A DNA stretch of 64,000 nucleotides from Magicicada septendecula (Eukaryota > Arthropoda > Insecta > Hemiptera > Cicadidae). Numbering within the stretch: the first letter of the stretch is position 1; each line of letters starts with the position of its first letter. Below the pieces are notes generated by a model that was given only the letters and a program-made list of their open reading frames with translations, did no database searches and had not been told where the DNA came from. Both the position numbers and the translations under genes were made by a program. Below are positions 1 to 10,207 of this stretch, one piece after another. The DNA lies in NCBI GenBank assembly GCA_034769895.1, contig CM068373.1, positions 435,531,080-435,595,079 of the forward strand, read 5' to 3'.

Positions 1-2835
1 ATAGTAACATTAATTATAGAAATAAAAACAATGCTGGTAACTGAGTAATGATTTGCGTTTATTAACATTCAAATTTATGCGCCAGTCAAACTGCGCATGT
101 CCCAGGCACTGGCTAATATTCGCTACAGTCGGTAGTGAAAAAAATCAACAAATATATTTTTTACAAGTTTAGATTTGTGGTTCTTTTAACGAGTCGAAAT
201 GGTCAGAGGGCAAGGAACAAGATACATTTAACAGGTATTCTTAAACTAAATGTTAATAGCTGAAATAGAACAAAATTATTATTACAATTGTCAATTAAAT
301 AAAATGAATTTCGAACCGAGTCGAAGAAATGACGTCACTCCCTTCAGCAGGCACTGCACCGTCTTTGTCAGAAATCCAGTAATGGCCGCCGTCTACTCGA
401 TTTTAACTGCGATGCTGTTGGAATTGGCAGAGCTTCTCCCGTAGAAATAAAAATGATATTCCCTTTTCTGCGAAGTGGTGTTGGTCCAGGAATATAGTGT
501 GGAATGTCCTCTCGTCGTCTGCGATGTCGATTTCTGGATGGATTTCTTGTGTAGTGTCCGGTGTTCAAATATGTGTATTGGTGTTCTGTGAATTTGGTCC
601 AAAAATCGTTCAAAATGGCTGTCGATTTCTTGTGTTGAGTTTTATGGTGTTATTACTGTGTTTTGGAAATTTGTGAAGTGTTAGAAATTGATAGTTAAGG
701 TTATTTCACTTTTTTGATCATCTCCGTTACACGCCACATAACCACACTTGGTTTTATTACAAATTATTTTGTTTTCAGTACTCCGCTAACACATTTCCAA
801 CTATTCCGCTTTACGATTAACAATAGACTACTAGACGCAACGTCGTCGTTTTAGGGCAATTTGTGCTATGTCTTTTTCCTCTTCATATTGTTTAACTATA
901 AAAATATCTGTCTAAGACTTGTTTCACCATCTAACTATACATAATAAGTTTTCTTATTTTTTACTGTATTTCAAATATTTCTTAATTTTACATAAATCTA
1001 ACTATTCAGTAATATTGATTATTTAATTTTACATCTTTTGATATATAGTTGGGTTTGTTTCAAGCTCATTTAATCCCAAAAATTACAATTTTATATAATG
1101 ATTGTATGCCTCATATTTTGTACAAATTCAGTGTTTTAAAGGTTTTTATTTGTTTTTTCTGTATAATATTTCCATGGAATATACTTAATAACTCCGTAAT
1201 TACTTTGTTGTTAATAATTTGGTTGTTAACACATTTCAATATTGATTAATTTACTGTTTAGTCTGATTTGATTACTATCATAGGCCTATTATTGACTGTT
1301 TCCAAAAGAAGTTAATTTCCTTTCTTTTGTCATTCTATTTGCTATTAACTGTATCTGTATTAATTATATTTTCAATTTCTGTATTGTATGTATTGAATTC
1401 TATTCCTATTACATAGATTGATTCTTTGATAGATAATTTTTTTGGTTTATTTGTCAGTCTGTGTTTACTAAAATGGTGTCTTAGCTGGTCTGTTTGTACA
1501 TTATACATGGTTTACTGTTTTGAATAAAATTATTACATTTTTATGTCCTACTTGCCTCTCTGCCTTGACAAACTTGAAAATTAGTTAACATTATTTTGAA
1601 CACAACAGAACATCTTATCATCTACTATTTTTCATATATCACCTAATTTTAACAAAAACATCTTATTCCTATTATTTTTATCAAATGATAACAAAATATC
1701 TTATCCTTATTATTACATAAACATAATTTAATTAGAAAATAAAAAACTCCTATTACTAGTAATACTGTCAGTCATTAACTGTCTTTTGTATTTATGTTTC
1801 TTTTGAAAACAATTCAACTGTGATTAAAAAACATCTTGTACCTATTATCACCTTATATCTAAAATATTATCTAATTAACAATAAATAACAAACATCTTAT
1901 TATTAGTTATACCCTCAGTTATGAACTGTCCTCTGGTATTTGTCCTTCTCACAATTTACTTAACTGTAATTAAAGAAAACATTTTATTGGTAATAGTATT
2001 TCTTATATCTAATTTAAAAAACTCTTATTACTGATAATGTTGTCAGTCCTTAGACTGTCTTTGATTCCAATGGTTTTACTAGTATTATTCTACACTCATG
2101 GTAGTCTTTTTATAATATTTACACTTCATTGAATATCTTTTCATCGATTTTTTAGCTATGTTTCTCACTATACTCACTGTAGTTTCTTATTTTTGTTACC
2201 TCACTTCACTTTATTGGGTTCTACACTATGGTAGTCTTTTCAGTGGGTTCTACACTATGGTAGTCTCTTTTGATATATTTTTTAACATATTACTCTTACA
2301 ACTAGTATACAATTTGTGTTTTCTGGGATTGTATCTTGTAACTTGTTTGGGTCTACATATATCAGTTTTAATTTTGTTTCATGGTATGTATTACATGACT
2401 AACATTTTGTTTTGGCATATCGCTTCCTGGTTCTGGTCTCTTTGTTGGGAATCTTGATATGTTTTGTCTCTTCTTCATATCACATTAGTAGTTTCTGGTT
2501 TTGTGCTTTCTCTGCCTCGTGACCTTATTATTATTGTTCCCTTATTAAAATGGTTTCATGACAAATTATTTCCTTTTTTATGGTCCTTCCCTTTTTGTAC
2601 TGCTTCCCCAATCTACTGGGTATACTGCTGGTTTAACTGGTTTTTACATAGTAGGTTATTTTAATCAATGGTTTTCTTTGTTATTTTCCATTTTTATTAA
2701 CATTTTATAGACTTAATATACAGTTTCTAGTGTAATCCTTAAAACAATTTATTCTTCTCACTCACTATGGAACTTTTTCCTTTATTTAGGTTGCATTAAT
2801 TCAAATGTTTAGTGTAATAATTTTGTTATGTTACA
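1..2835 (-). repeat. 3' LTR of Gypsy-A (cut by window start)
   Basis: Bases 1-2835 match 10681-13515 almost perfectly. Differences seen are at about 566 (A versus T), 2727 (C versus T) and 2815 (A versus G). The shared block ends in TGTTACA on the plus strand, so the LTR starts TGTAACA on the element strand. By alignment about 473 bases of this copy lie before the window. Small frames inside it, including a hydrophobic 99-residue one at 2158-2457, recur in the other LTR and look like accidents of a T-rich strand. Confidence 0.93.
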
Positions 2836-4426
2836 TATGCTCTCCTGTAAAGTGATTAGTTCAGATCATACTCTTAGTATGGATGAAATAATTACTACTA
2901 ATTCTTTTGTATTTACTATATTTTCTTCGTGACTACATGTTTTCACTTTATATACCTTCTTTTCCCACCGTTGCTTCCTCTCAGATGATGTGTATCTCCT
3001 TCATTAGTTTCTTTCTTCATTAATAAGTGATCTTCAATTTTGTGTATAACATTATCATTTTATATTCTTTCTTATTTGGTGCTTCCTCACCAGTATGTTT
3101 ACTCCCTAACATTCCCTAACAAATTAATTGGAACAGTTCAGAGTGGCACTTTTGGCTTCAATCCCTGCTGTCCAACACTTCAATTGAGTCCAGAGGTATT
3201 ATCATCTCTGCTCAAAACATAAGACTGATGGCATTTTCTACATCCAGTCATAAAAATAAATAAACAGTAAAAGTAGTCATTTTAGACTAAAATAAACATC
3301 TTTAGATTCTTCACTTCATAATACGTTATATTAATTAATACTTTTATACACTTGACTCTTCTTCTCTCTTAAAGCTTATTCCATATTAGGTGGTTTAGGT
3401 ATGTGGTATAATATACATTTCATCATGTTTACATAGTAAGTAGTATTTATATTTACTCTTTCTACCATTTGGTATCCATTGAGTTATTTTTATTGCTCAT
3501 GGTGTAACATGAATTAATTCTTTATCACTTTCACTATAACAGTGGTTATTGCAACAACATTATCATTAGTAGTATCAGGTTTTTGGTTTCTGGTCTCACT
3601 ATTTGGTCTTTAGTAAGCTGTTCCTTCTTCATTGTTCCATTTTTATTAAATTATTTTCTTTGTGAGTTTGGTTGAGTTGTTTCGATTAAGTCATATGATA
3701 TTCTCGTTTCCTTTCTCCTTTAGAATTTTGTATCTCTTTCTTACAAAATCTTTTTTCCTATTTCAGAGTTATTTCTCATCATTTGTATGAGTAATGATAT
3801 GAGTTTAATGTTTTTTTTTTTTTTTTTTTTTTTCTTATTCATAGTTTTTTTCAAATATTTTGGTATAAGTTGTACTTATTATTGTTTTGAATTTTGAAAA
3901 TCTTTATCTCCATTCAAATTCTTTTTACTTTCATAATAGTCTTCAAATGTTTTGTGTAAGTTGTACTTACTAATGTTTTTGAATTTTGAAGTTTATTATG
4001 TTCAAAATTCTTTTTATTCATTCACAATAATCTTTCAAATGTTTTGTGTAAGTTGTACTTACTGATTTTTGAATTTTGAAGTTTTTATTATGTTCAAAAT
4101 TCTTTTTATTCATTCACAATAATCTTTCAAATGTTTTGTGTAAGTTGTACTTACTAATGTTTTTGAATTTTGAAGTTTTTATTTCTCAAAATTCTTAATT
4201 TCTTCATAATAGTCCTTCAAATATTTGGTGTAAGTTGTACTTACTGATTTTTGAATTTTGAAATTTTATTATGTTCAAAATTCTCTTCTTTTTTTTTTTT
4301 TTTTTTTTTTTCATTCATAATAATTGTTCGAATATTTGGTGTAAGTTGTCCTTGCTGATTTTTGGAATTTTGTAATTTTATTATGTTCAAAATTCTTATT
4401 TCGTTCATAATAACTTTAGCTCATAA
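2836..4426 (-). other. Non-coding 3' region of Gypsy-A between pol and 3' LTR
   Basis: About 1.6 kb with no convincing frame on the element strand and no env-like protein. It contains a T run at about 3811-3832 and a tandem-repeat block next to pol. The bases just before the 3' LTR read GGAGAGCATA on the element strand, a weak candidate polypurine tract. Confidence 0.6.
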
Positions 4427-4455
4427 TTATGAGTCCTCCAAATATTTTTTAATGG
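3832..4455. repeat. Tandem repeat of about 90 bp, six to seven degenerate units
   Basis: Units begin near 3832, 3922, 4011, 4103, 4195, 4284 and 4396. Each holds a core reading GTGTAAGTTGTACTTACT or close to it, followed by TTTTGAATTTTGAA and ending CAAAATTC. Unit six carries a T run of about 20 bases (near 4291-4311). The last unit is partial and overlaps the 3' end of the integrase frame. Confidence 0.85.
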
Positions 4456-5884
4456 ATAACTGATTATAAGTTCCTTTTACTTTATTCGAAATGATATCCT
4501 TTAGTACATACGTATTGTTATTATTGTTTTTAATAATCAGGTATGGGCCGGTATACAGCAGTAACAACTTTTTGGTAATGCCTTCCAAAGTACTGGGTAA
4601 TTCCCTGTTTTTTAGCAGTACCTTTTCTCCGACTTCATAGCTTATTATTTTCTTAACAGCCTTTTGATATTTGTTCTTGCGCCTTTCCTGGTCTTCTGCC
4701 AATTTATTGTAGAATCTGATTCGATTGAATTTGTAATCTTGACTCCTAGGGAACTCTATTATGTCTTGTGTTTCTCTCGGAGGCGGTTTTTCATACATTG
4801 CCGTGTATGGCGTGGTACCTATAGCGGGGTGATATGACAAATTAAGGAATTCTTCAGTCGCTAATAAATATTCTTGCCACTTCTTTTGTTGATTATAGCA
4901 ATAAGTCTGTAATATTCTTCCGACCTCTCGCAGTACCCTCTCCGCTGGATTGCTGCTGGGGTGGTAGACAGATGTCTTGTATGTCTTAATGCCCAATGTA
5001 TTCAGAGTGTTTCTCCACCTCCAACCCTTAAATTGCATTCCATGGTCGGTGATTATAGATGTCGGGCTTCCTACCTCTGGAATGTAATGATTTGTTATTA
5101 TTCCTAGAGTCTTCAGAGTGGTGGCTCTGTTCACAGGGTATAGTTTTGTAAATTTTGTAAAATGATCCATCATAATAATAATATATTTGTATCGATGGCG
5201 TCCGCCACTGCGGGGAAATGGACCACATATGTCCAGAAAGACCTTTTCCAGTTTGGCTTGTGAGGTAATTGGTATCATCATACCCTCCTTTCTCTCGTTG
5301 TTGGTTTTCACCAATTGACATATCAGACAGATTTTGAGGTAGTTTCTCGTTTTTCTATTGATACTTTTTATGTGACAATTCTCTTCTATTGCCTTGATCA
5401 CCTTCATGGCTCCCATGTGACCGTATCGTAGATGATAGTCCAGGATGATATCCTTTTCGATTGTAGTAGGGATCATGATCTTCCATATCTCTTCATCAAG
5501 GGATGTCATGATGAATAAACTTCCATTATGTATACAATAAAATTTGTTTATTGTGTCATCTTGGTTGGAGAGACGAAGTTTAATATGGTTTAACTTCGGA
5601 TCGGACTGCTGGTGTTTGCTGATGTCCTGCACAATCTTCTCTAAATCGGATCTGTCCTTAATAATGTTATAGATTTTCAAAATGCTTTCCTTTTCGCCTT
5701 CGAACGTTTGTTCTTCCAGATTCACTCTCGACAATACATCGGCTACTACATTTTTACTTCCAGGAACATACTCCCACTGTATATCGTATTCCTGCAGGGC
5801 GAGTACCCATCTGGTCAATCTACCGTGGCTTAATTTGCATCTTCTTAGAAATGATATTGACTTGTGATCTGTTCGAACGGTCAC
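4427..5884 (-). CDS. Gypsy-A Pol: RNase H end and integrase
   Basis: An open frame of 485 residues, the best preserved part of the element. It starts inside RNase H (TDHKSISFL at residues 5-13). A zinc-binding HHCC domain follows, with H151, H156, C186 and C189. The DDE core shows D218 in FLDICGPFP, D280 in ITDHG and E315 in NPAERV; the D280-E315 spacing is the canonical one. The C-terminal part (about 400-480) has the basic, barrel-like tail usual in Gypsy integrases. The enzyme would insert the cDNA into chromosomes. The assigned start is only where the frame opens: this is part of a longer Pol polyprotein, in the same frame as the RNase H segment upstream but separated by a stop and compensating shifts near 5890-5950. 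Confidence 0.93.
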   Translation of the reverse strand: MTVRTDHKSISFLRRCKLSHGRLTRWVLALQEYDIQWEYVPGSKNVVADVLSRVNLEEQTFEGEKESILKIYNIIKDRSDLEKIVQDISKHQQSDPKLNHIKLRLSNQDDTINKFYCIHNGSLFIMTSLDEEIWKIMIPTTIEKDIILDYHLRYGHMGAMKVIKAIEENCHIKSINRKTRNYLKICLICQLVKTNNERKEGMMIPITSQAKLEKVFLDICGPFPRSGGRHRYKYIIIMMDHFTKFTKLYPVNRATTLKTLGIITNHYIPEVGSPTSIITDHGMQFKGWRWRNTLNTLGIKTYKTSVYHPSSNPAERVLREVGRILQTYCYNQQKKWQEYLLATEEFLNLSYHPAIGTTPYTAMYEKPPPRETQDIIEFPRSQDYKFNRIRFYNKLAEDQERRKNKYQKAVKKIISYEVGEKVLLKNRELPSTLEGITKKLLLLYTGPYLIIKNNNNNTYVLKDIISNKVKGTYNQLSIKKYLEDS

Positions 5885-5950
5885 TGGATATCCGAGGATA
5901 TACGTCCGAAATTTCCCGCAGGCAAAGACTACACTGCAGTTCTTTTTCCG

Positions 5951-6268
5951 TCACATTATAGTTCTTTTCACACTGTTAAGGGTTCTGCTAGCAAAGCTCA
6001 CTACTAGATGGTTTCCACTTTCATCTTCTTGGTACAGTGTTGATCCCAAGCTAATGTTACTAGCGTCACAGTTTAGAAAGAAGGGTCGGTTAAAATCTGG
6101 ATGGTTGAGCATTACTGCATCTAAGAACTTCTCCTTTATTGATTTGAAAGTCTCGTCTTGTTCTTGGCCCCATCGCCATTTATTCTTGGATGATAACTGG
6201 TACTGAAACTGGGCTGTTAGTTCGGAATAATTATTCTGGAACTTCCTATAATAGTTACACAGGCCCAA
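5951..6268 (-). pseudogene. Gypsy-A Pol: RT connection and RNase H segment
   Basis: A fragment of 105 residues carrying the RT thumb/connection motif LCNYYRKF and the RNase H start, with the DAS motif in FLNCDASNISLGSTL. It is shifted in frame from the RT segment upstream. It ends at a TGA just before the sequence continues toward TDHKS. A neighbouring frame carries the missing RNase H residues across this gap, so two small indels that cancel each other appear to lie near 5900-5960. Confidence 0.85.
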
Positions 6269-6996
6269 AAATGATTGTAGTTGCCTTCTGTTTTTGGTGT
6301 AGGGAATCGTTGTATGGCGTCTACCTTTTCTGTTGATGGTGTTATTCCTTGACTGTTTAGCTGGAAACCCAGGAATTGTACTTCTTTAGCTATAAGCTTG
6401 GACTTGTCCAGTTTAAGGGTGACATTATTTTCAGCAAGCTTCTTCAAGACATACTCCACACGATAACAGTGTTCTTCCCAGTTGGTTGATGTTATTAGGA
6501 GATCATCAACATAGACAGTCGTGAATTGGAGCGCTTCTGGTCCTAGTATATGATCCATACAGGCGACAAAAACAGCTACTGAATTCACCAACCCGAAGGG
6601 CAACCTCTTAAACTGATAATTGCGCCCTTCGAAGATGAACGCCATGTATTGCCGGCTTGCTGGGTGCAACTCCACTTGCCAATAGCCGCATACGGTATCC
6701 CAGGTGGTAATGAATCGTGTTCCGTGGAACCTCTTCAAAATTTCATCAATTTCGCCAGGTGAGGTACGATCGTTTATTATCATTTTATTTATCTCACGAG
6801 CGTCAAGGCAAAGCCTTACCTTCCCATTTTTCTTTTGTATGGCCACAATCGGGCTTGTGTATGGCGATTGACTGCTCTCGATGATATCTCTACTGATCAT
6901 ATTCTGGATCTCTGTGCGTACGGCTTCTTTCAAAGATTGTGCTATTGGGTACGACTTTTGGTTAAATTCTACCGTTCTCTGAATCGTATGGAACAT
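6217..6996 (-). pseudogene. Gypsy-A Pol: reverse transcriptase
   Basis: A fragment of 259 residues with the RT fingers and palm: SPIVAIQKKNGKVRLCLDAR, the TTWDTVCGYWQVELH region, FKRLPFGLVNS and the catalytic YVDDLL box. LLITSTNWEEH and VQFLGFQLNSQGI follow, as is usual for Gypsy. The frame changes relative to the protease segment near 6980 and to the RNase H segment near 6240-6290. The last 20 or so residues after PTPKTEGNY are out-of-frame read-through. Confidence 0.92.
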
Positions 6997-7757
6997 TGGT
7001 AGTTCCGGATCTTTCCAGGTTCGTCAGAAAATACAGCTCGATATTTTTCATATATTTCTACCAATTGATTCAGCTGGTTTTCCTTTAATTGCTCGTTAGT
7101 ATTGTGGCACTGGAAGTTACGTATCTCTTGAATCTTTTGTTGCCATAGGTCATCCTCCAAATCCTGACGTACTGGCTTGTTGTTTGTTGAGTGGTTGGAC
7201 AAGTAATTCACCTTAATTTGGTGGTCGAGAAGTGGTCTGGAGTCTAAAGTCTTGTTATTAGTTAAATTGGCTACCCAGGTCGAACCTTCAGCAAAGAGTG
7301 ATACCTTTCCTCGGCACAAATCGATAATCGCTGAGTTTCTGCGCAATATGTCACATCCTATCATGATGTTGAAAGGTAATCCGGCTGCAACAAGAAATAT
7401 CATATCCACACTAATGCCCTGACTGTTGACACTGAGGGATACCTGCTTTCTTATGGTCTTGTTCTGTCGGCCGGTAGCTCCTACAAGTACAATATTATTA
7501 ATAGGTAGTACCGGTAAGTTTTTGTGGCATTCTTGCTGTATCCGGTCCAACTCATTTCGATTTATTATGGAGACATTGGCTCCAGTGTCTATCATTGTAG
7601 GAACAGAAATACCTTCAATTTCTGCAATTATGTATATTATTTCATTATCATTATTGTTAATATTAAGCTCGCTTTCTTCTAATAGGTCCTTACGGATGTC
7701 TTTCAAATAATTGCTGTATATTATGGTAAAATTTTTTCTGTTTTTCTTCGAGTTCAT
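6969..7757 (-). pseudogene. Gypsy-A Pol: aspartic protease and RT start
   Basis: A fragment of 262 residues. The retropepsin active site is MIDTGANVSIIN, and a hydrophobic IMIGCDILRR strand follows about 75 residues later, where the ILG-type motif is expected. The C-terminal part ends at the RT entry region (YRAVFSDEPGKI), after which the frame is lost. The frame is open upstream of the ATG at 7757 and overlaps the end of gag in the -1 phase. Pol is therefore probably made as a Gag-Pol fusion by frameshifting rather than from this ATG. Confidence 0.9.
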
Positions 7758-7810
7758 TCCTACTTGGTTAAACCCAGCAGATTGGAGCAGTAAAGGGTTA
7801 TTGGAGTTTA

Positions 7811-8737
7811 TTACTGCCTCCGTTCGTTTAAATGTTCCGCTTCATTACGGATTAGGCCGTTGGAAGCGTCAGCTTGAAGTCCTGAGACTGCTTCGTTTGG
7901 TTCTGCTCGATCCTCCTGTTGGGCTTCTGTTACAGGTAGTCTTCGCTGATTATCCAGGCTGGAACTACGTCTGGGCTCGTACTCTCTGTACCGATTACTT
8001 CCCTGACTTCCTTGAAAGGTCTCGTACTCGTAGTACCGGCTCCTTCGTTGAGGCTGGTACCTCCTGTGTCCACTGCCTTCCGCTCGGATGTAGTTAACAT
8101 TGGGTCGATATGTCCTGTAATTATTGTTATTACCCCCATTCGGGTAATTTCGGTTATAATTACCATGATAATTATTATTAGAAAAGTTGGGGTTCCTCTG
8201 ACCATTTGGAACATAGTTACTATTATTATTATAATAACCGTTGTTATTTTGTGGACGGCTATTATTATTATTATTATTATTGTTGTGGTTGTTGTTATTA
8301 TTATTCATGCAAGGAATATTACTATTATTATTATTGTTGTTAAATCTAGGCAAATTATTGTTATTTCTGGGGTTATAATTGTATTCGGCATTATTCCGAT
8401 TTGCGGAATTATAATTATTATTGTTACCCACATTCTGCCGATTATTATTATTCAAATTATTGTTGTTACTTCTTGGTTCCGGCTTTTCATATCTCCTGCG
8501 ACTTTGACGGTAATAGTCTTCGTGCTCATACATTTCTAAAAGCTCGGTCATGGCTTGCACCGTCTTTATTTGACTGTTTCGTCTGGCTCTGATAATATCC
8601 TCCTCATAATGGTATGAGAGTTTGCTGACCAGGCATTCTTCCGGTATTCGGGGCTCTAGATGTTTGGCCACGCACACCTTTCCCAAAAGTACGCCGTTAA
8701 AGTCTGGTTTCCATACGGGTTGCACCTTCCATGACAT
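7811..8737 (-). pseudogene. Gypsy-A Gag C-terminal part, asparagine-rich
   Basis: A fragment of 308 residues. The first 80 or so (SKLSYHYEEDIIRARRNSQIK, then TELLEMYEHEDYYR) look like the Gag capsid C-terminus. About 110 residues of N-rich low complexity follow, with runs of up to nine asparagines. An Arg/Tyr-rich basic tail closes the protein. No CCHC zinc knuckle is visible, so RNA binding may rest on the basic tail. The 5' end is separated from the preceding Gag segment by a one-base shift near 8688 at a T run. The antisense frame here, rich in I and V, is a shadow. Confidence 0.85.
7826..7832 (-). promoter_or_regulatory. UUUAAAC -1 ribosomal frameshift slippery site (gag to pol)
   Basis: On the element strand the heptamer T TTA AAC sits in the gag reading frame (codons CAT TTA AAC), five codons before the gag stop at 7811-7813. 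The -1 frame is open from this point into the protease. X XXY YYZ heptamers of this kind are the standard slippery sites of retroelements and viruses. A downstream pseudoknot was not modelled. Confidence 0.8.
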
Positions 8738-9483
8738 ATCCCGTCTCTGGCGATATTTTGTGTTGATTCAGACCAATATTTGGCTTTGAATAGCCTTCTG
8801 AATTGTTGATAGTCGGTCACCTCGTCTCTTATCGCCATCCACCAATTGTCTGCTATCTCCTTGAACGATTCGTCAAGCACTTCTTTATTCTCCCTCCAGC
8901 GATTACCTCTGTGTTTGGTGAAGTATTCTTCGATTCTTGCTAGGAACTCCATGGGTTTGTTTTTATAAAACCTGAAGTTAATTCCTTCACGATTCTCACT
9001 GTTGGGACAACTGGTAATGGTTGTTGGTCGAGTATGGAATAGGTCTATATCTGTCTGGTTCTGTCGCACCTGACTGTTGATACTGGTTACAGTAGCTTCA
9101 ATGCCGTCACATTTTTCTGTGAATCGGTCCTGCACTCGCTCCCAGTCTTCCCTTGTTTCCTTTAGTCTTTCCTCCAATGTCTTCCTAGTCGTTTCTTCAA
9201 TGTTGTTAACCTTCGTATTTATTTCTGTCTTGATACTCTGTACTTCCCGTTCAGTTTGACTCCATTTTTCGTCAGCTCTGGTAACCCTTTGTTCGATTAC
9301 CGTTAATTCCTCTTCTACCTTCGTGCTGATCGTTTCATTATTTTCAGCTATCTTCTGCCCCAATTCTTCCTTCAATGCTTCCATCTTTCCATCTAATCGG
9401 TTCATGTTCTCTTGGTTCGTCTCCTTCAATTCTTCTCTCAATTGCTGACTATTGCTTTCCATTTTCTGATTTGTTTCTTCCAT
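8656..9483 (-). pseudogene. Gypsy-A Gag middle part (capsid-like)
   Basis: A fragment of 275 residues. It opens with a long charged coiled coil (EELKETNQENMNRLDGKMEA and on) and moves into a capsid-like region containing FYKNKPMEFLARIEEYF, NWWMAIRDEVTDYQQFRRLF and AKYWSESTQNI. This is the conserved Gag architecture of this group of insect Gypsy elements. The last residues, after TLTAYF, are out of frame. Confidence 0.85.
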
Positions 9484-10088
9484 CCTCTTGTTAGTTCTTC
9501 CAGTTTTTGGCTTATCTGGGTTAATTCCTCTTTCGACTGTTTATTGTCAGTCTTTATTTCCTCCATTTTCTCCTCAATTTTCTGAATATTTTCTTCCATC
9601 TTCTCTTCTATCTTCTTACTGGTATTTCCAATTTTATTACCCAATTCCTCCTTCAATCGTTGGTTATCATTCTTCATTTCCTCCTCCATCTTCTTACTAT
9701 TCTCCTCCATCTTCTCCTCCATCTTCTCCTCCATCTTCTTACTGCTTTCTCTTAATTCCTCCTTCAATTGTTGGTTATCATTTTCCAGCTTTTTACTATT
9801 TTCTTCCATCTTCTCCTCCATCTTCTTACTATTTTCTTCCATTTTATTACCCAACTCTTCCTTTGTCGTTTTAAATTCTTTGAGTAACATCTCCATCATT
9901 CTATCCAATTTTGTCTCTTCCTTTGTGGTGGATTTCTCCGGCTGTTCCTTCTGTGGTGCCGGCTTATTTGGTTCTGCTGGCGGTAACATTGACTCCACAT
10001 CTTCCACTGGTGTCGCCTCTTTATCTTCCATGTCTACCTCCTGCTCGGCCTCCATAGCCCTTTTCCTTGATGTAGCTCTCCTGTGCAT
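9438..10088 (-). pseudogene. Gypsy-A Gag N-terminus, coiled coil
   Basis: A fragment of 216 residues beginning with a real ATG (MHRRATSRKRAME). After an acidic/proline stretch (residues 20-55) it is almost entirely a K/E-rich coiled coil built from repeated KMEENSKKMEEKMEEN-like units, so the DNA itself is locally repetitive. The frame is lost near 9485, after EELTR. The coiled coil presumably supports Gag multimerisation; that is inference. The start is the first ATG about 100 bases after the primer-binding site. Confidence 0.87.
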
Positions 10089-10186
10089 CTCGCTCCCTCT
10101 TCCGACCTATTGACCGCTGCCAAGCTAAAAATAGGAAATTGGACAATCGTCCTTATTTTACAACTCTATTACCTCCTATTTAAAGC

Positions 10187-10204
10187 CCCTTAAGTTGGAC
10201 GCCA
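10187..10204 (-). other. Primer-binding site of Gypsy-A
   Basis: Element-strand sequence TGGCGTCCAACTTAAGGG begins three bases after the end of the 5' LTR. It starts with TGG, as needed to pair with the CCA end of a tRNA. The tRNA species was not determined. Confidence 0.8.
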
Positions 10205-10207
10205 ATT

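Noticed and set aside
2158-2664. Two hydrophobic ORFs (99 and 66 residues), repeated at 12838-13344, as possible membrane proteins
   Set aside because: They lie antisense in both LTR copies of Gypsy-A. Their hydrophobicity follows from T-rich DNA, and no start context or domain supports them.
8012-8539. Plus-strand ORF of 175 residues rich in Ile and Val
   Set aside because: It is the antisense shadow of the Asn-codon runs in gag.
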